Shown here piece after piece: positions 6,743-15,578 of a stretch of DNA of 29,919 nucleotides (positions are counted from its first letter, which is position 1; each line of letters opens with the position of its first letter). The stretch is from JAFKKS01 sp039808325 (GTDB lineage Bacteria; Pseudomonadota; Alphaproteobacteria; Rhizobiales; Xanthobacteraceae). The DNA lies in contig JBDHSU010000039.1 in NCBI GenBank assembly GCA_039808325.1, positions 1 to 29,919 of the forward strand. Direction: 5' to 3'. Both the position numbers and the translations under genes were made by a program. The notes below the pieces were generated by a model. It was not told the origin of the DNA. It worked only from the letters and a program-made list of their open reading frames with translations, and ran no database searches.

Positions 6743-7969
6743 ATGTCACAACCTTCCTTCGCCTCCATCGAGACGCGCCAATCCTGGACCGTCGCCTTCG
6801 TCGCGCTCGGCGTGATGGCGTTTGCCTACGGCGCACCCTGGATCAATGTGGTCGCGCTGAAAGGCATTGCGGCCGAAGCCGGCGGCGAACGTGCGGCGCC
6901 CGCTCTTGCCGGCGCGCTCGCCTGGTTCGGCGCCGGGTTCGGCGGCATCGCCATGGGCTATATCGCGGAGCGCATCGGCGTGCGCTGGACCGTGATGTTC
7001 GGCGCGGTGATGATCGCCTGCGGCCTCACGCTGTCGAGCTTCGGCCCCGGCTGGCCGCTGTATGTCGGCCATGGACTGTTCATCGGCCTTTTCGGCCTCG
7101 CCGGCATCAACGCACCGCTCTTCGTCTATGTCAGCCGCTGGTTCGATCGCCGGCGCGGTTCGGCGCTCGCATTGATCTCGAGCGGCTCGTATATCGCCGG
7201 CGCCGTCTGGCCGCCGATTTTCGAGCGCGTAGTCGATATCTTCGGCTGGCGCCAGGCGATGCTCGGTTACGGGCTCGTCGAGGCGTTGGTGATTCTGCCG
7301 TTCGCCGCGAGCTTCCTCGTCCGTCCGCCGGATTTCAGCGAGCCCGTGGCCGCCGCGAGCGTCGCGCCCACGGGTCCGGCGAGCGTACTGGGGTGGCCGC
7401 CGAACCTCGTCTTCGCGCTGTTGATGACGATGATCTTCGCCTGTTGCGTGCCGATGGCGATGCCGCAGCAGCACCTCGTCGCCTTCTGCAGCGATCTCGG
7501 CATCAATGCGTCCCGCGGCGCCTTGATGCTTTCGGTGCTCCTCGGCACCGCGTTCCTCTGCCGGCAGATCTGGGGCCTCATCGCCGACCGCATCGGCGGC
7601 CTTCGCACGGTCCTGATCGGCTCGGCCGCGCAGGCCGTCACCATGAGCGCTTTCCTGATGACGCAGGACGAGTTCGGGCTGTTTGCCGTCGCCGCCGCCT
7701 TCGGTCTCGGCTTCAGCGGGCTCATCCCGGCGACGGTGCTCGCCGTGCGCGAGCTCTTTCCCGCGCGCGAGGCGTCATGGCGCATCCCGATGCTGCTTCT
7801 CTGCAGCGCCTCCGGCATGGCGGCTGGAAGCTGGCTCGCCGGCTACATTTACGATCACTTCGGCTATTACGCGCCCGCTTTCGCTGCCGGCATCGGCGTC
7901 AACCTGCTGCATCTCGCGATTGTCAGCACGCTGGTGTGGCGGCGGCGTCTGCGCCCGCTCGCCGCCTGA
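6743..7969 (+). CDS. MFS transporter (oxalate/formate-antiporter or monocarboxylate-like)
   Basis: About 408 residues with some 12 membrane helices in two halves. The first half contains WFGAGFGGIAMGYIAERIGVRW, the conserved MFS loop 2-3 region, and LFVYVSRWFDRRRGSALA, a form seen in the oxalate:formate antiporter and monocarboxylate branch. It probably moves an organic anion across the inner membrane; an aromatic acid or a TCA-type intermediate would fit the ligJ neighbour, but this is inference. The start is uncertain: ATG 6743 (MSQPSFASIE) fits the family, while ATG 6683 and TTG 6668 lie in frame upstream. It follows the Gre-like gene by 99 bp on the same strand. Confidence 0.85.
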   Translation: MSQPSFASIETRQSWTVAFVALGVMAFAYGAPWINVVALKGIAAEAGGERAAPALAGALAWFGAGFGGIAMGYIAERIGVRWTVMFGAVMIACGLTLSSFGPGWPLYVGHGLFIGLFGLAGINAPLFVYVSRWFDRRRGSALALISSGSYIAGAVWPPIFERVVDIFGWRQAMLGYGLVEALVILPFAASFLVRPPDFSEPVAAASVAPTGPASVLGWPPNLVFALLMTMIFACCVPMAMPQQHLVAFCSDLGINASRGALMLSVLLGTAFLCRQIWGLIADRIGGLRTVLIGSAAQAVTMSAFLMTQDEFGLFAVAAAFGLGFSGLIPATVLAVRELFPAREASWRIPMLLLCSASGMAAGSWLAGYIYDHFGYYAPAFAAGIGVNLLHLAIVSTLVWRRRLRPLAA

Positions 7970-8021
7970 CGAATTCCAGATACAGCGCGTCCCTGCGGGC
8001 AAGAGCGGCGCGCGCCGTTCG

Positions 8022-8780
8022 TCATTTACCGACGCAGATCACGACGACCTTGACCGCTCCCTTGTCGGGTGCGGGAAAGATGCCTTTCGACTCGCTGACG
8101 AGATGAAACGCGCGCCCATCCGAGGGCGCCATCCCGATCGCATTGACGAGACGTTCGCTGCGTTTGCAGCTGACCGCACATTCCCCGGCGCACAGGTATT
8201 CCGCGAACCGAATGCGGCCCGCGCCGGCGCTCGCCTGCGTGCCAGCGAGTATCTGGCCTGGCTGCGTGGTTTCGCGCGCCTGCGCGTCGGGCGCGCTGGC
8301 CATGGCGCTGATGCCGGGCGGCCCAGGCGGTCCGGGAGGTCCGGGATCGCCGCGCTCACCCTTCTCGCCGGCGGGCCCGGGAGGTCCGGGCGGACCCGCG
8401 ACGCCCTGTGGTCCGGGAGGTCCGGCCGGCCCTGCGGCGCCCACCGTCCCTTGGGGGGCACCGACGACGCCCTGCGGCGCCGCGGCGGCGCTAGCGGAGA
8501 CGGCCTCGCCCTTCGGACCGGGATCACCCTTCGCGCCGGCTTCACCACGCGGCCCCGGCGGGCCAGCCGGCCCAGCAGGGCCGGCTACGCCTTGCGGCCC
8601 GGGAGGACCTGCGGGACCCGGTGGACCGGCAGGTCCGGGAGGGCCCGCGGGGCCGGCAGGCCCCACGGCGCCAGCCACTCCGGGTTCGCCTTTGTCGCCT
8701 TTTGCCCCGACCAAGCCGTCGAAACAGCCGCTCAACCCCAGCGAAGCGGCAAGAACAACCGCAAGTGCGACGCGTTGCAT
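8022..8780 (-). CDS. Collagen-like lipoprotein
   Basis: The 252-residue protein starts with a lipoprotein signal peptide (MQRVALAVVLAASLGLSGC, lipobox LSGC, lipid on C19). Two Gly-X-Y blocks follow (about residues 25-91 and 114-156), separated by a non-collagen insert rich in Ala, Gln and Val. The C-terminal ~95 residues form a different domain with four cysteines (YLCAGECAVSCKR and VVVICVGK). Collagen blocks make trimeric rods; the C-terminal domain could trimerise or bind a ligand. The ATG at 8780 has GGGGG upstream. Placement would be periplasmic face or outer membrane surface. No function can be assigned. It converges on the MFS gene with a gap of about 50 bp. Confidence 0.85.
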   Translation of the reverse strand: MQRVALAVVLAASLGLSGCFDGLVGAKGDKGEPGVAGAVGPAGPAGPPGPAGPPGPAGPPGPQGVAGPAGPAGPPGPRGEAGAKGDPGPKGEAVSASAAAAPQGVVGAPQGTVGAAGPAGPPGPQGVAGPPGPPGPAGEKGERGDPGPPGPPGPPGISAMASAPDAQARETTQPGQILAGTQASAGAGRIRFAEYLCAGECAVSCKRSERLVNAIGMAPSDGRAFHLVSESKGIFPAPDKGAVKVVVICVGK

Positions 8781-8884
8781 CGAATTATCCCCCGAGTCCT
8801 CTCCGCCCCAATCGTGCAGATCGAGCCGAACAGCGCAAGGCTTGTTTCTCACGACGGCACGAATTCGCCCAGTGGCTCGCCTCT

Positions 8885-10408
8885 TCAGTCCGCGGGCATT
8901 TCGCTCAACGGCCGGTCGCGCAAGGGCCGCTCTTCCATCCGAACGAGGAAGACATAGCTCAGCGCCAATCCGACGACGCCCGCGCCGAACAACCAGCCGA
9001 ACGCGTAACGCAACTCGGGTTGCGCGCCGGCCCGCGCCAGGAGGTCGCCGCCCCCCTCTCCGCCCGCGACGCCAACGCCCTGCAACATGATCGCGCCGAA
9101 AATCGCGACAATGAGCGCGCCGCCCAACTGCCGGAAAAAGTTGAGAGCCGCCGTCGTCGTGCCGAGTTCGAATGGGCGCACGGCATTCTGCACGGACACC
9201 GTCGTCACGGGAAACGTGGTGCCGATGCCGACACCCGTGATCGCCAGCAGAACGAGGGTGACCGGCAAGGGAATATCGATCGTCGCGAACGACATTGCCG
9301 CGAGCGCGACGATGCTGCCGGCCAATCCCACATAAGGAACGCGCTTGTAATGCGTGAGCCGCGGCATGATCCGTCCGGAAAATGTCGCGCCGGTCACCGT
9401 GCCGCCCATCAGCGGGATCAGCGCCAGGCCGGAGGCGCTCGCAGAAAGTCCGACCACCGCCTGAAGATAGACCGGAACATAGATCGACAATCCGACCATC
9501 GTCCCCATGGAGAGGGCGGCCGCGAGCGCACCATCCCGCACAACCGGATTCCCGAGCACGGAAAGCGGCAGGAACGGTTCAGCCGCTCGCATAAGCCGGG
9601 CTGCAAACGCCACCCAGAACGCGATCGAACCGCCGACAAGCGCCAACACCGGCGCCGAGGCCCACGGACAAACCTTGCCGCCCCAGCTCAGCGCGAGAAG
9701 CAGCGTGATCGTCGCGCAGGCCATCAAAGCCGCGCCGAGCACATCGAGCCGATGCGGACGATGCAGCGGCGGCAGCAGCTTGAGCGCGCGCGCCGTCATC
9801 GCGAGTGCCGCCACGCCGATCGGCAGGTTGATCCAGAAGATGACCGACCAATGCAGGTGCTCGCTGAGCACGCCGCCCAGGAACGGGCCCGCAAGGCTCG
9901 CGCTTGCGAAAACGACGCCGAAATGCGCCTGATAGCGCGCGCGTTCGCGCGGAGAGACGAGGTCGGCAAGCACGGTCTGCGCGAGCGCGATCAGCCCGCC
10001 GCCGCCGAGCCCTTGCAGCGCCCGCGAGACGATCAGCACCGGCATCGAGGGGCTTAGCGCGCAGGCAACCGACCCGAGCATGAAAACGCCGACGCCGATC
10101 AGCACCATCGTACGGCGGCCGTGAATATCGGAGAGCTTTCCGTAAAGTGGCGTCACGGTCGTGGCGGCAAGAAGGTAGGCGGTGACGACCCAGGAAAGAT
10201 TGCGGATGTCAGAAAGCTCATGCCCGATCGCCGGCAGAGCGGTGGCCACGATCGTCTGATCGAGGGCCGAGAGAAACATCGCCACCATGAGGCCGATAAC
10301 GATCCGGTTGATCGTCGGCTGGTCGAGCCCGTGCTGCGCGGCAGCCGCAGCGCCGGGCGGCGCAGCGGCAGCGGATTCCGCCGGAATGATTTTCGTCCGA
10401 TCGTCCAT
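8885..10408 (-). CDS. MFS multidrug exporter, DHA2 (EmrB/QacA) family, 14 TM
   Basis: A 507-residue, 14-helix MFS protein. The N-terminal part carries MFLSALDQTIVATALPAIG, the helix-1 motif of the 14-TM drug:H+ antiporters, then SWVVTAYLLAATTVTPLYGK and LSDIHGRRTM (motif A), and RALQGLGGGGLIALAQ. It should export toxic lipophilic compounds using the proton gradient. The N-terminus has a 25-residue Ala/Pro-rich cytoplasmic tail. ATG 10408 is chosen (MDDRTKIIPAES), with GAGA upstream; ATG codons 15-16 codons earlier are alternatives. No EmrA-like adaptor or regulator gene adjoins it. Confidence 0.9.
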   Translation of the reverse strand: MDDRTKIIPAESAAAAPPGAAAAAQHGLDQPTINRIVIGLMVAMFLSALDQTIVATALPAIGHELSDIRNLSWVVTAYLLAATTVTPLYGKLSDIHGRRTMVLIGVGVFMLGSVACALSPSMPVLIVSRALQGLGGGGLIALAQTVLADLVSPRERARYQAHFGVVFASASLAGPFLGGVLSEHLHWSVIFWINLPIGVAALAMTARALKLLPPLHRPHRLDVLGAALMACATITLLLALSWGGKVCPWASAPVLALVGGSIAFWVAFAARLMRAAEPFLPLSVLGNPVVRDGALAAALSMGTMVGLSIYVPVYLQAVVGLSASASGLALIPLMGGTVTGATFSGRIMPRLTHYKRVPYVGLAGSIVALAAMSFATIDIPLPVTLVLLAITGVGIGTTFPVTTVSVQNAVRPFELGTTTAALNFFRQLGGALIVAIFGAIMLQGVGVAGGEGGGDLLARAGAQPELRYAFGWLFGAGVVGLALSYVFLVRMEERPLRDRPLSEMPAD

Positions 10409-10484
10409 TCTGTCTCGATTAGCGAAAGTGTGACACGTCGCACTTGGTTTCATCATAAGCCCAGGCGATGGAGCCGGGCCTGCT

Positions 10485-10605
10485 CCCTCCCCCCTCTGAA
10501 AGGGGAAAGTCGAGGTGGGGTCGTTGGCGATATTTCCCGTTACGATCCCTACCCGGTTTGCTCCGCAAACCGACCTCCCCTTTTTTAAGGGAGGTGAAAT
10601 CGGAC
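10485..10605. repeat. Intergenic palindromic element (CCTCCC/GGGAGG type)
   Basis: Two C/T-rich arms (CTCCCTCCCCCCTCTG near 10485-10500 and ACCTCCCCTTTTTTAAGGG near 10574) flank a core that contains CGGTTTGCTCCGCAAACCG, a perfect 8-bp hairpin (10555-10573). ACCTCCC and GGGAGGT form a further small hairpin at the right end. The base pattern resembles the element at 1511-1634. It occupies most of the gap between the exporter and the YcgN gene. Confidence 0.45.
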
Positions 10606-10610
10606 CATCC

Positions 10611-11120
10611 TCATGCCGCCTTGCGTTTGCGGCGCGCGCGCCGTGGAACCGCGAGAGGCCAACTCACGATGCGGTCCTCGAGTTGCTCGACGGGCACCTG
10701 ATCCTCGTTGTCCGGCACGCGCCCGCGGATCGAGATGCCGGCCTGATGCACCGTCTCCGGGTCGCCGGACACAAGCGGATGCCACCAATAGAGATCGCGC
10801 CCCTCGTCGAGCAGGCGATAGGCACAGGTCGGCGGCAGCCAACCGATCTCACCGACGACCTCCGGCGTCAGCCGCACGCAATCCGGCACCAGCCGCTGCC
10901 GGTTCGGATAGTCCTTGCAGCGGCAGCTTTCGCCGTCGAGAAGGCGGCATCCGACATCGGTAAAGTAGATCGACGGGTTTTCCCGCTCGATTCCGTCCGG
11001 CGGCTCCTCCTCCAATTTCACGAGGCAGCAGCGCCCGCAACCGTCGCACAGGCTCTCCCATTCCGAGGGAGTCATCTCGCCGAGGGTCTTGGTGCGCCAA
11101 AAAAGATCGCTTTCACTCAT
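10611..11120 (-). CDS. YcgN/UPF0260 family cysteine-cluster protein
   Basis: A 169-residue protein of the YcgN family (YkgJ-type CxxCxxCC cluster). The motif CDGCGRCC (C25, C28, C31, C32) is present, with further cysteines in DVGCRLLDGESCRCKDYPNR and PTCAYRLL. The cluster is predicted to bind zinc or iron-sulfur; no reaction is established. The section LYWWHPLVSGDPETVHQAGIS is typical of the family, and the end is basic. The ATG at 11120 starts with MSESDLFWRTKTLGEM, as in homologues. It is a single gene between the drug exporter and the FUSC protein. Confidence 0.88.
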   Translation of the reverse strand: MSESDLFWRTKTLGEMTPSEWESLCDGCGRCCLVKLEEEPPDGIERENPSIYFTDVGCRLLDGESCRCKDYPNRQRLVPDCVRLTPEVVGEIGWLPPTCAYRLLDEGRDLYWWHPLVSGDPETVHQAGISIRGRVPDNEDQVPVEQLEDRIVSWPLAVPRRARRKRKAA

Positions 11121-11217
11121 GCCAAGCTTTTCGCACGCTTCTAACGTGGCGTCTCCCGTGAAGCGAGCGAGCGCGTATCGGAGCTGGCATGCGTTTCGCT
11201 CGCCGCGGCGTCGCCCG

Positions 11218-12333
11218 TCAGTCCCGCCCGCCGCTACGCGGGCGCTGGCCGGCGCCCGACCATTCCGTCACGACACGCTGCAGATCCTTGAAATTCTGGT
11301 GCAATTGTTCAAGCCCGAAACCGAGCGCGAAGAAGCGCTCCGTCACGTCACCGGGAAGGTTTCGCGTCAGGCCGTCCCGGCGCAACGCGGCGATTTCATC
11401 GGCATATCCGCGCAACGTCGTCTCGAACGGACCGAGCGGCGGAGGCCCCTGCCGGCCCGCGAGCGCGCGGCCGCTTTCCCGCAGATAGTCCATCGCCGCC
11501 GTCCGCAGCACCGCCAGTGGCGCGGCGACGCGCGCTTGTAACGCTTCCGGCAAGGGCGACACCGCCGAGCGCCCGATCATCACGAGATCGTGTCGCAAGC
11601 GCAGCAATGTTCGCGACAGCGGGCCCGTTTCCGGTCCCGAGGAGAGCCGCGCGGATTTCTCGCGCTCCGCCTCGGCAGCCACCTCGTTCAGCGCGACGAG
11701 CGCCGGCCCGATGTCGTCCTGCAAGCGATGCAGCGCATTCGTGTCGAGGCCGCGCGTCATCCCGTTCAGTAACTCGCCGAGCGCCGCCGCCATGAGATCC
11801 AGCGCCCGGGACGCCGATTGGCGCGCGAGCGTATAGGCGCGCGAGGGCAGCACCAGGAACGATACCGCGAGCCCCGTCAGCGCCCCAAGGCCTACTTCGA
11901 GGATACGGTCGAGCGCGGATTCGATCGGGCTCGTATGCGTGATGGTCGGCACGAGCAGAACGATGATGGACGTGATCGGCGCGACGCTCAGCCTTGGATT
12001 GATCGCGGCCAGCACGGCCAATGGCGCGATCGCCAGAGCCAGGGCGGCGAGCAGCGCGACCTCGCTCGAATGGGGAACCAGAACCGCGATGGCGCCGCCG
12101 TAGAGTGCGCCGCCGACCGTTCCAAGGAGGTAATCGGCGGTGGCCTTCAGCGAGCGTCCGACGCTCATTTGCGTAACGATGACCGCCGTCAGCACTGCCC
12201 ATAGCGGCAGACGCACCTGCAGCGCCACCGCCAGAACCAGGGCGACGAGCGCGGCAACGGTAATCCGCAAGCCGAGCCCGATCTGGGTTCTGTAGAGATT
12301 GAGCAGCACCGTGAACCGAGCCCACAATTCCAT
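11218..12333 (-). CDS. FUSC-family membrane protein (aromatic-acid-exporter-like)
   Basis: About 371 residues. The N-terminal half has six or so hydrophobic helices starting at IGLGLRITVAALVALVLAVAL, with WAVLTAVIVTQMSVGRSL and a GTVGGALYGGAIAVL segment, as in the FUSC/ArAE-type proteins that export aromatic acids or related compounds. The C-terminal half is a cytoplasmic helical domain. Substrate unknown. The ATG at 12333 (MELWARF) has GAGAG about six bases upstream; an in-frame GTG at 12366 is a poorer choice. It stands divergent from the pbp1A gene. Confidence 0.82.
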   Translation of the reverse strand: MELWARFTVLLNLYRTQIGLGLRITVAALVALVLAVALQVRLPLWAVLTAVIVTQMSVGRSLKATADYLLGTVGGALYGGAIAVLVPHSSEVALLAALALAIAPLAVLAAINPRLSVAPITSIIVLLVPTITHTSPIESALDRILEVGLGALTGLAVSFLVLPSRAYTLARQSASRALDLMAAALGELLNGMTRGLDTNALHRLQDDIGPALVALNEVAAEAEREKSARLSSGPETGPLSRTLLRLRHDLVMIGRSAVSPLPEALQARVAAPLAVLRTAAMDYLRESGRALAGRQGPPPLGPFETTLRGYADEIAALRRDGLTRNLPGDVTERFFALGFGLEQLHQNFKDLQRVVTEWSGAGQRPRSGGRD

Positions 12334-12667
12334 CAAGCTCTCTCGTTCGAGGGAGGGAGAATTCACTGTGGCGAGGAGTTCGAGGGTCCGGTGCGCCGCC
12401 GGTCAGTGTGCCAGATTCGCGGCGGCGGGGCAGCGCCGGCGCGCGGGAGATGTCACGATTTCGCCACACTATGGCGGATTTGCCGCGTTATTCACGATGA
12501 CGATGGGCCGGTGTTGGCGGCTATGACGCGTTTGCGCTAGAAGCATGAACGATCTGTCAGACTCCGCGATGCTGCCATGCTGGCGCCATGGCGGCCAGCG
12601 AGTTGTGCGATGCGCGCGGGTCCCGGATAGATGCGCCGGCTGCTCCCGCACCAGGAGCTTTTGAGCG
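12334..12667. other. Divergent intergenic region with no gene found
   Basis: This 334-bp region lies between the leftward FUSC gene and the rightward penicillin-binding protein gene, so it must carry both promoters. I see no convincing -35/-10 pair, no RNA gene and no conserved reading frame. An AGGAG at about 12652-12656 is the ribosome site of the next gene. Confidence 0.5.
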
Positions 12668-14932
12668 GTGCGCGATCTCTACCCTCAGAACTGGAAAGCG
12701 AAGCTTTCGCGCTTCCTGCTCGATCTCGATTCCCGGATCGATTTTGCCATTTTCCAGGGCGGGCGGAACTCCCGCGAGTATTTCGAGCGGTTCGTCATCT
12801 TCATGGACCGCTTTTCCGTATCCGGCATCAAGCGGCTGTTCGTCGAAGCGGCGTCCGAAGGGCTCACTCTCGGCGCCGGCGGCCTCGTCGTGCTGCTGGC
12901 GCTGGCCATCCCGGCGTTCAACGAGACGAGCGACAAGGACTGGCTGAAAAAGTCGGAACTCGCCGTCACCTTCCTCGATCGCTACGGAAACGAAGTCGGC
13001 TCGCGCGGCATCAAGCACAACGATGCCATTCCGCTCGACGAGTTTCCCGACCATCTGATCAAGGCCGTCCTCGCGACCGAGGACCGCCGCTTCCATGAAC
13101 ACTTCGGCATCGACTTTGCCGGCACGCTCCGCGCCCTCGCCGCCAACACGCGCGCCGGCGGCGTCGTGCAGGGCGGCTCGTCGATCACGCAACAGCTCGC
13201 GAAGAACCTCTTCCTCTCGAACGAGCGCACCATCGAGCGCAAGGTCAATGAGGCCTTCCTCGCGCTGTGGCTCGAGACGCGTCTCACCAAGAACGAGATC
13301 CTGAAGCTGTATCTCGACCGCGCCTATATGGGCGGCGGCGCGTTCGGCGTGGATGCGGCGGCGCAGTATTATTTCGGCAAGTCCGCGCGCGACGTGAACC
13401 TTGCCGAAGCCGCGATGCTCGCCGGCCTGTTCAAGGCGCCGACCAAGTTCGCCCCGCACGTCAACCTGCCGGCGGCGCGCGCGCGCGCCAACGTCGTGCT
13501 CGACAATCTGGTCGAGGCCGGATTCATGACAGAGGGCCAGGTGTTCGGCGCCAGGCGCAATCCCGCCTCGGTGGTCGATCGCCGCGACGAGCGCTCGCCG
13601 AACTATTATCTCGACTATGCCTTCGACGAGATGAAGAAGCTCGTCGCGAAGCTGCCGCCCTCGGTCACCGAACGCGTCTTCGTCGTGCGCACGGCCCTCG
13701 ACGTCAACCTGCAGCGCGAAGCGGAGAACGCGATCGAGAACTCGCTGCGCCAATACGGCCGCGAATACCACGCCAAGCAAGCGGCGACCGTGCTGATGGA
13801 TCTCGACGGCAGCGTGCGCGCGATGGTCGGTGGGCGCGATTACGGCGCCAGCCAGTTCAACCGCGCCACCGACGCGCTGCGTCAGCCAGGGTCGTCATTC
13901 AAACCCTATGTGTATGCGACGGCGCTATCGAACGGCTTCAAACCGACATCGATCGTCGTCGATTCACCCGTCTGCATCGGCAACTGGTGCCCGCACAACT
14001 ATTCGAACCGGTATTCCGGCCGCATGACGTTGACGCAAGCGCTGACGCGCTCGATCAACGTCATTCCCGTAAAGCTCTCGATCGCGCTCGGAAACGGCAA
14101 CCCCAAGGCCGGCCGCAAGAAGATCATCGCCACCGCGCGGGCGGCCGGGCTGCGCACGCCGCTGCCGGATTCCACCTCGCTTCCGATCGGCGCCGCCGAG
14201 GTGACAGTTCTGGACCAGACCGGCGGCTACACGATGTTCCCGAACGGCGGTAAGGCTTCGACGCCGCATGCCGTTCTGGAAATGCGCACCGGCGCCGGCG
14301 ATGTCGTCTGGCGCTTCGACCGCGACGGCCCGAAGCCGCGGCAAGCAATCACGCCGGAAGTCGCTGCGGAAATGGCTATGATGATGAACAAGGTCGTGGA
14401 AGAAGGCACCGGGCGGCGCGCCATGCTCGATGGCATCCGCGCCGCGGGCAAGACCGGCACCACGAACGCTTACCGTGATGCCTGGTTCGTCGGCTACACC
14501 GGCAACTACGTCTGCGGCGTCTGGTTCGGAAACGACGACTATTCTCCCACCAATCGCATGACCGGCGGCTCGCTACCGGCGCAAACCTGGCACCAGATCA
14601 TGGCCTATGCTCACCAAGGCATCGACCTGAAGCAGATTCCCGGCGTGCCGCCGCCGGATAGTCGCACGCGCGCCATCGTCCAGGCGGCGGCCCCAACCGC
14701 GAGCGGCGATGCGCCGCCGCCGGCGCCGGTGCGGCCGACGATGCTGACCAAGCGCTCGATCGACGTGCTGCTCCGCGTCGAGCATCTGCTCGACGAAACC
14801 GCGCGCTCGATCAAGCCGGCCGAAAATGCATTGCCAACGGGTGCGGCGAGCGCCGCACCGCCGCCGATAACGGCGGAGGACGCGCTCGCTGCGGCGGCGG
14901 AGGCAACGTCGAGTTCCGTGCGGCGGAATTGA
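12668..14932 (+). CDS. Penicillin-binding protein 1A (bifunctional transglycosylase/transpeptidase)
   Basis: A 754-residue class A PBP that polymerises and cross-links peptidoglycan in the periplasm. A cytoplasmic N-terminal region of about 65 residues precedes one membrane helix (GGLVVLLALAIPAF). The GT51 domain has EDRRFHEHFGID (catalytic Glu138), SITQQLAKNLFLSNERT and ERKVNEAFLALWLE. The transpeptidase has SSFK (Ser409), SIN (Ser462) and KTG (595-597). The C-terminal tail of about 90 residues is Pro/Ala-rich. Translation starts at GTG 12668, with AGGAG ten bases upstream. All catalytic motifs are intact. The long cytoplasmic N-terminus is common in Rhizobiales versions. Confidence 0.93.
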   Translation: MRDLYPQNWKAKLSRFLLDLDSRIDFAIFQGGRNSREYFERFVIFMDRFSVSGIKRLFVEAASEGLTLGAGGLVVLLALAIPAFNETSDKDWLKKSELAVTFLDRYGNEVGSRGIKHNDAIPLDEFPDHLIKAVLATEDRRFHEHFGIDFAGTLRALAANTRAGGVVQGGSSITQQLAKNLFLSNERTIERKVNEAFLALWLETRLTKNEILKLYLDRAYMGGGAFGVDAAAQYYFGKSARDVNLAEAAMLAGLFKAPTKFAPHVNLPAARARANVVLDNLVEAGFMTEGQVFGARRNPASVVDRRDERSPNYYLDYAFDEMKKLVAKLPPSVTERVFVVRTALDVNLQREAENAIENSLRQYGREYHAKQAATVLMDLDGSVRAMVGGRDYGASQFNRATDALRQPGSSFKPYVYATALSNGFKPTSIVVDSPVCIGNWCPHNYSNRYSGRMTLTQALTRSINVIPVKLSIALGNGNPKAGRKKIIATARAAGLRTPLPDSTSLPIGAAEVTVLDQTGGYTMFPNGGKASTPHAVLEMRTGAGDVVWRFDRDGPKPRQAITPEVAAEMAMMMNKVVEEGTGRRAMLDGIRAAGKTGTTNAYRDAWFVGYTGNYVCGVWFGNDDYSPTNRMTGGSLPAQTWHQIMAYAHQGIDLKQIPGVPPPDSRTRAIVQAAAPTASGDAPPPAPVRPTMLTKRSIDVLLRVEHLLDETARSIKPAENALPTGAASAAPPPITAEDALAAAAEATSSSVRRN

Positions 14933-14999
14933 CCGCCGGGTCCCTCGCCCGCATCATTCGTCTTTATCGCCCTGATCGCTCCGCGCTTGTGATTCGCCC

Positions 15000-15578
15000 G
15001 TGCGCCTTCTCATCGGAATTCTCTTTGCCTTCGCGCTGGCGGCCGTGGTCGGTCTCGGGCTGACATGGCTTGCGCTCACCGACAACTTGGCGTTCGGCGG
15101 CATCCGCGTCGGCGCCTGGTCGGCGTGGCCGAAGAACGGAACGCCGAACATCGACCCCTATGCGCGCGCGGTCGTGACGCGCACGGGCGCCTTGCCGCTC
15201 GGTTCCGGCGACGGCGTCGCCTTCGTCGCGCGAACCGACGATACGGGCGCCGCGCTCGACGGCCGCTGCGATATTCATGTCGACGGCATCACGCCGGCGG
15301 CGCGCTTCTGGACGCTGACTCTGTACGACACCGAGGGGCGGCTGGTCGCCAGCACGCTCGGACGGCACGGGTTTACCAGTCAGGAAATCGTCCGGCGGGG
15401 CGACGGGACGTTCGACATCGTCATCGGGCCGCGCGCACGTCCGGGCAATTGGCTGCCGACGAGCGGCATCGAACGCTACGTTCTCGTGCTTCGCCTTTAC
15501 GACACCCCCATCGGCGTCGCGACGCGCGCCGGGCGCGAAACGCCGATGCCGGCCGTCAAAAATCGGACGTGCCCATGA
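15000..15578 (+). CDS. DUF1214 domain protein, membrane-anchored
   Basis: A 192-residue protein with an N-terminal membrane helix (LLIGILFAFALAAVVGLGL) and a periplasmic DUF1214 domain (DPYARAVVTRTGALPLGSGD near 51-70, FWTLTLYDTEGRLVAS, and the closing NWLPTSGIERYVLVLRLYD). DUF1214 is normally paired with DUF1254; both occur in envelope proteins of unknown function. The start is GTG 15000. It lies 67 bp after pbp1A on the same strand and overlaps the DUF1254 gene by four bases (ATGA), so the pair is coupled. Confidence 0.85.
   Translation: MRLLIGILFAFALAAVVGLGLTWLALTDNLAFGGIRVGAWSAWPKNGTPNIDPYARAVVTRTGALPLGSGDGVAFVARTDDTGAALDGRCDIHVDGITPAARFWTLTLYDTEGRLVASTLGRHGFTSQEIVRRGDGTFDIVIGPRARPGNWLPTSGIERYVLVLRLYDTPIGVATRAGRETPMPAVKNRTCP

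Noticed and set aside
8143..9090. Plus-strand frame rich in GGP/GP repeats opposite the collagen-like lipoprotein
   Set aside because: Collagen codons (GGN CCN) also give Gly/Pro-rich translations on the opposite strand; the minus strand has the signal peptide and lipobox.
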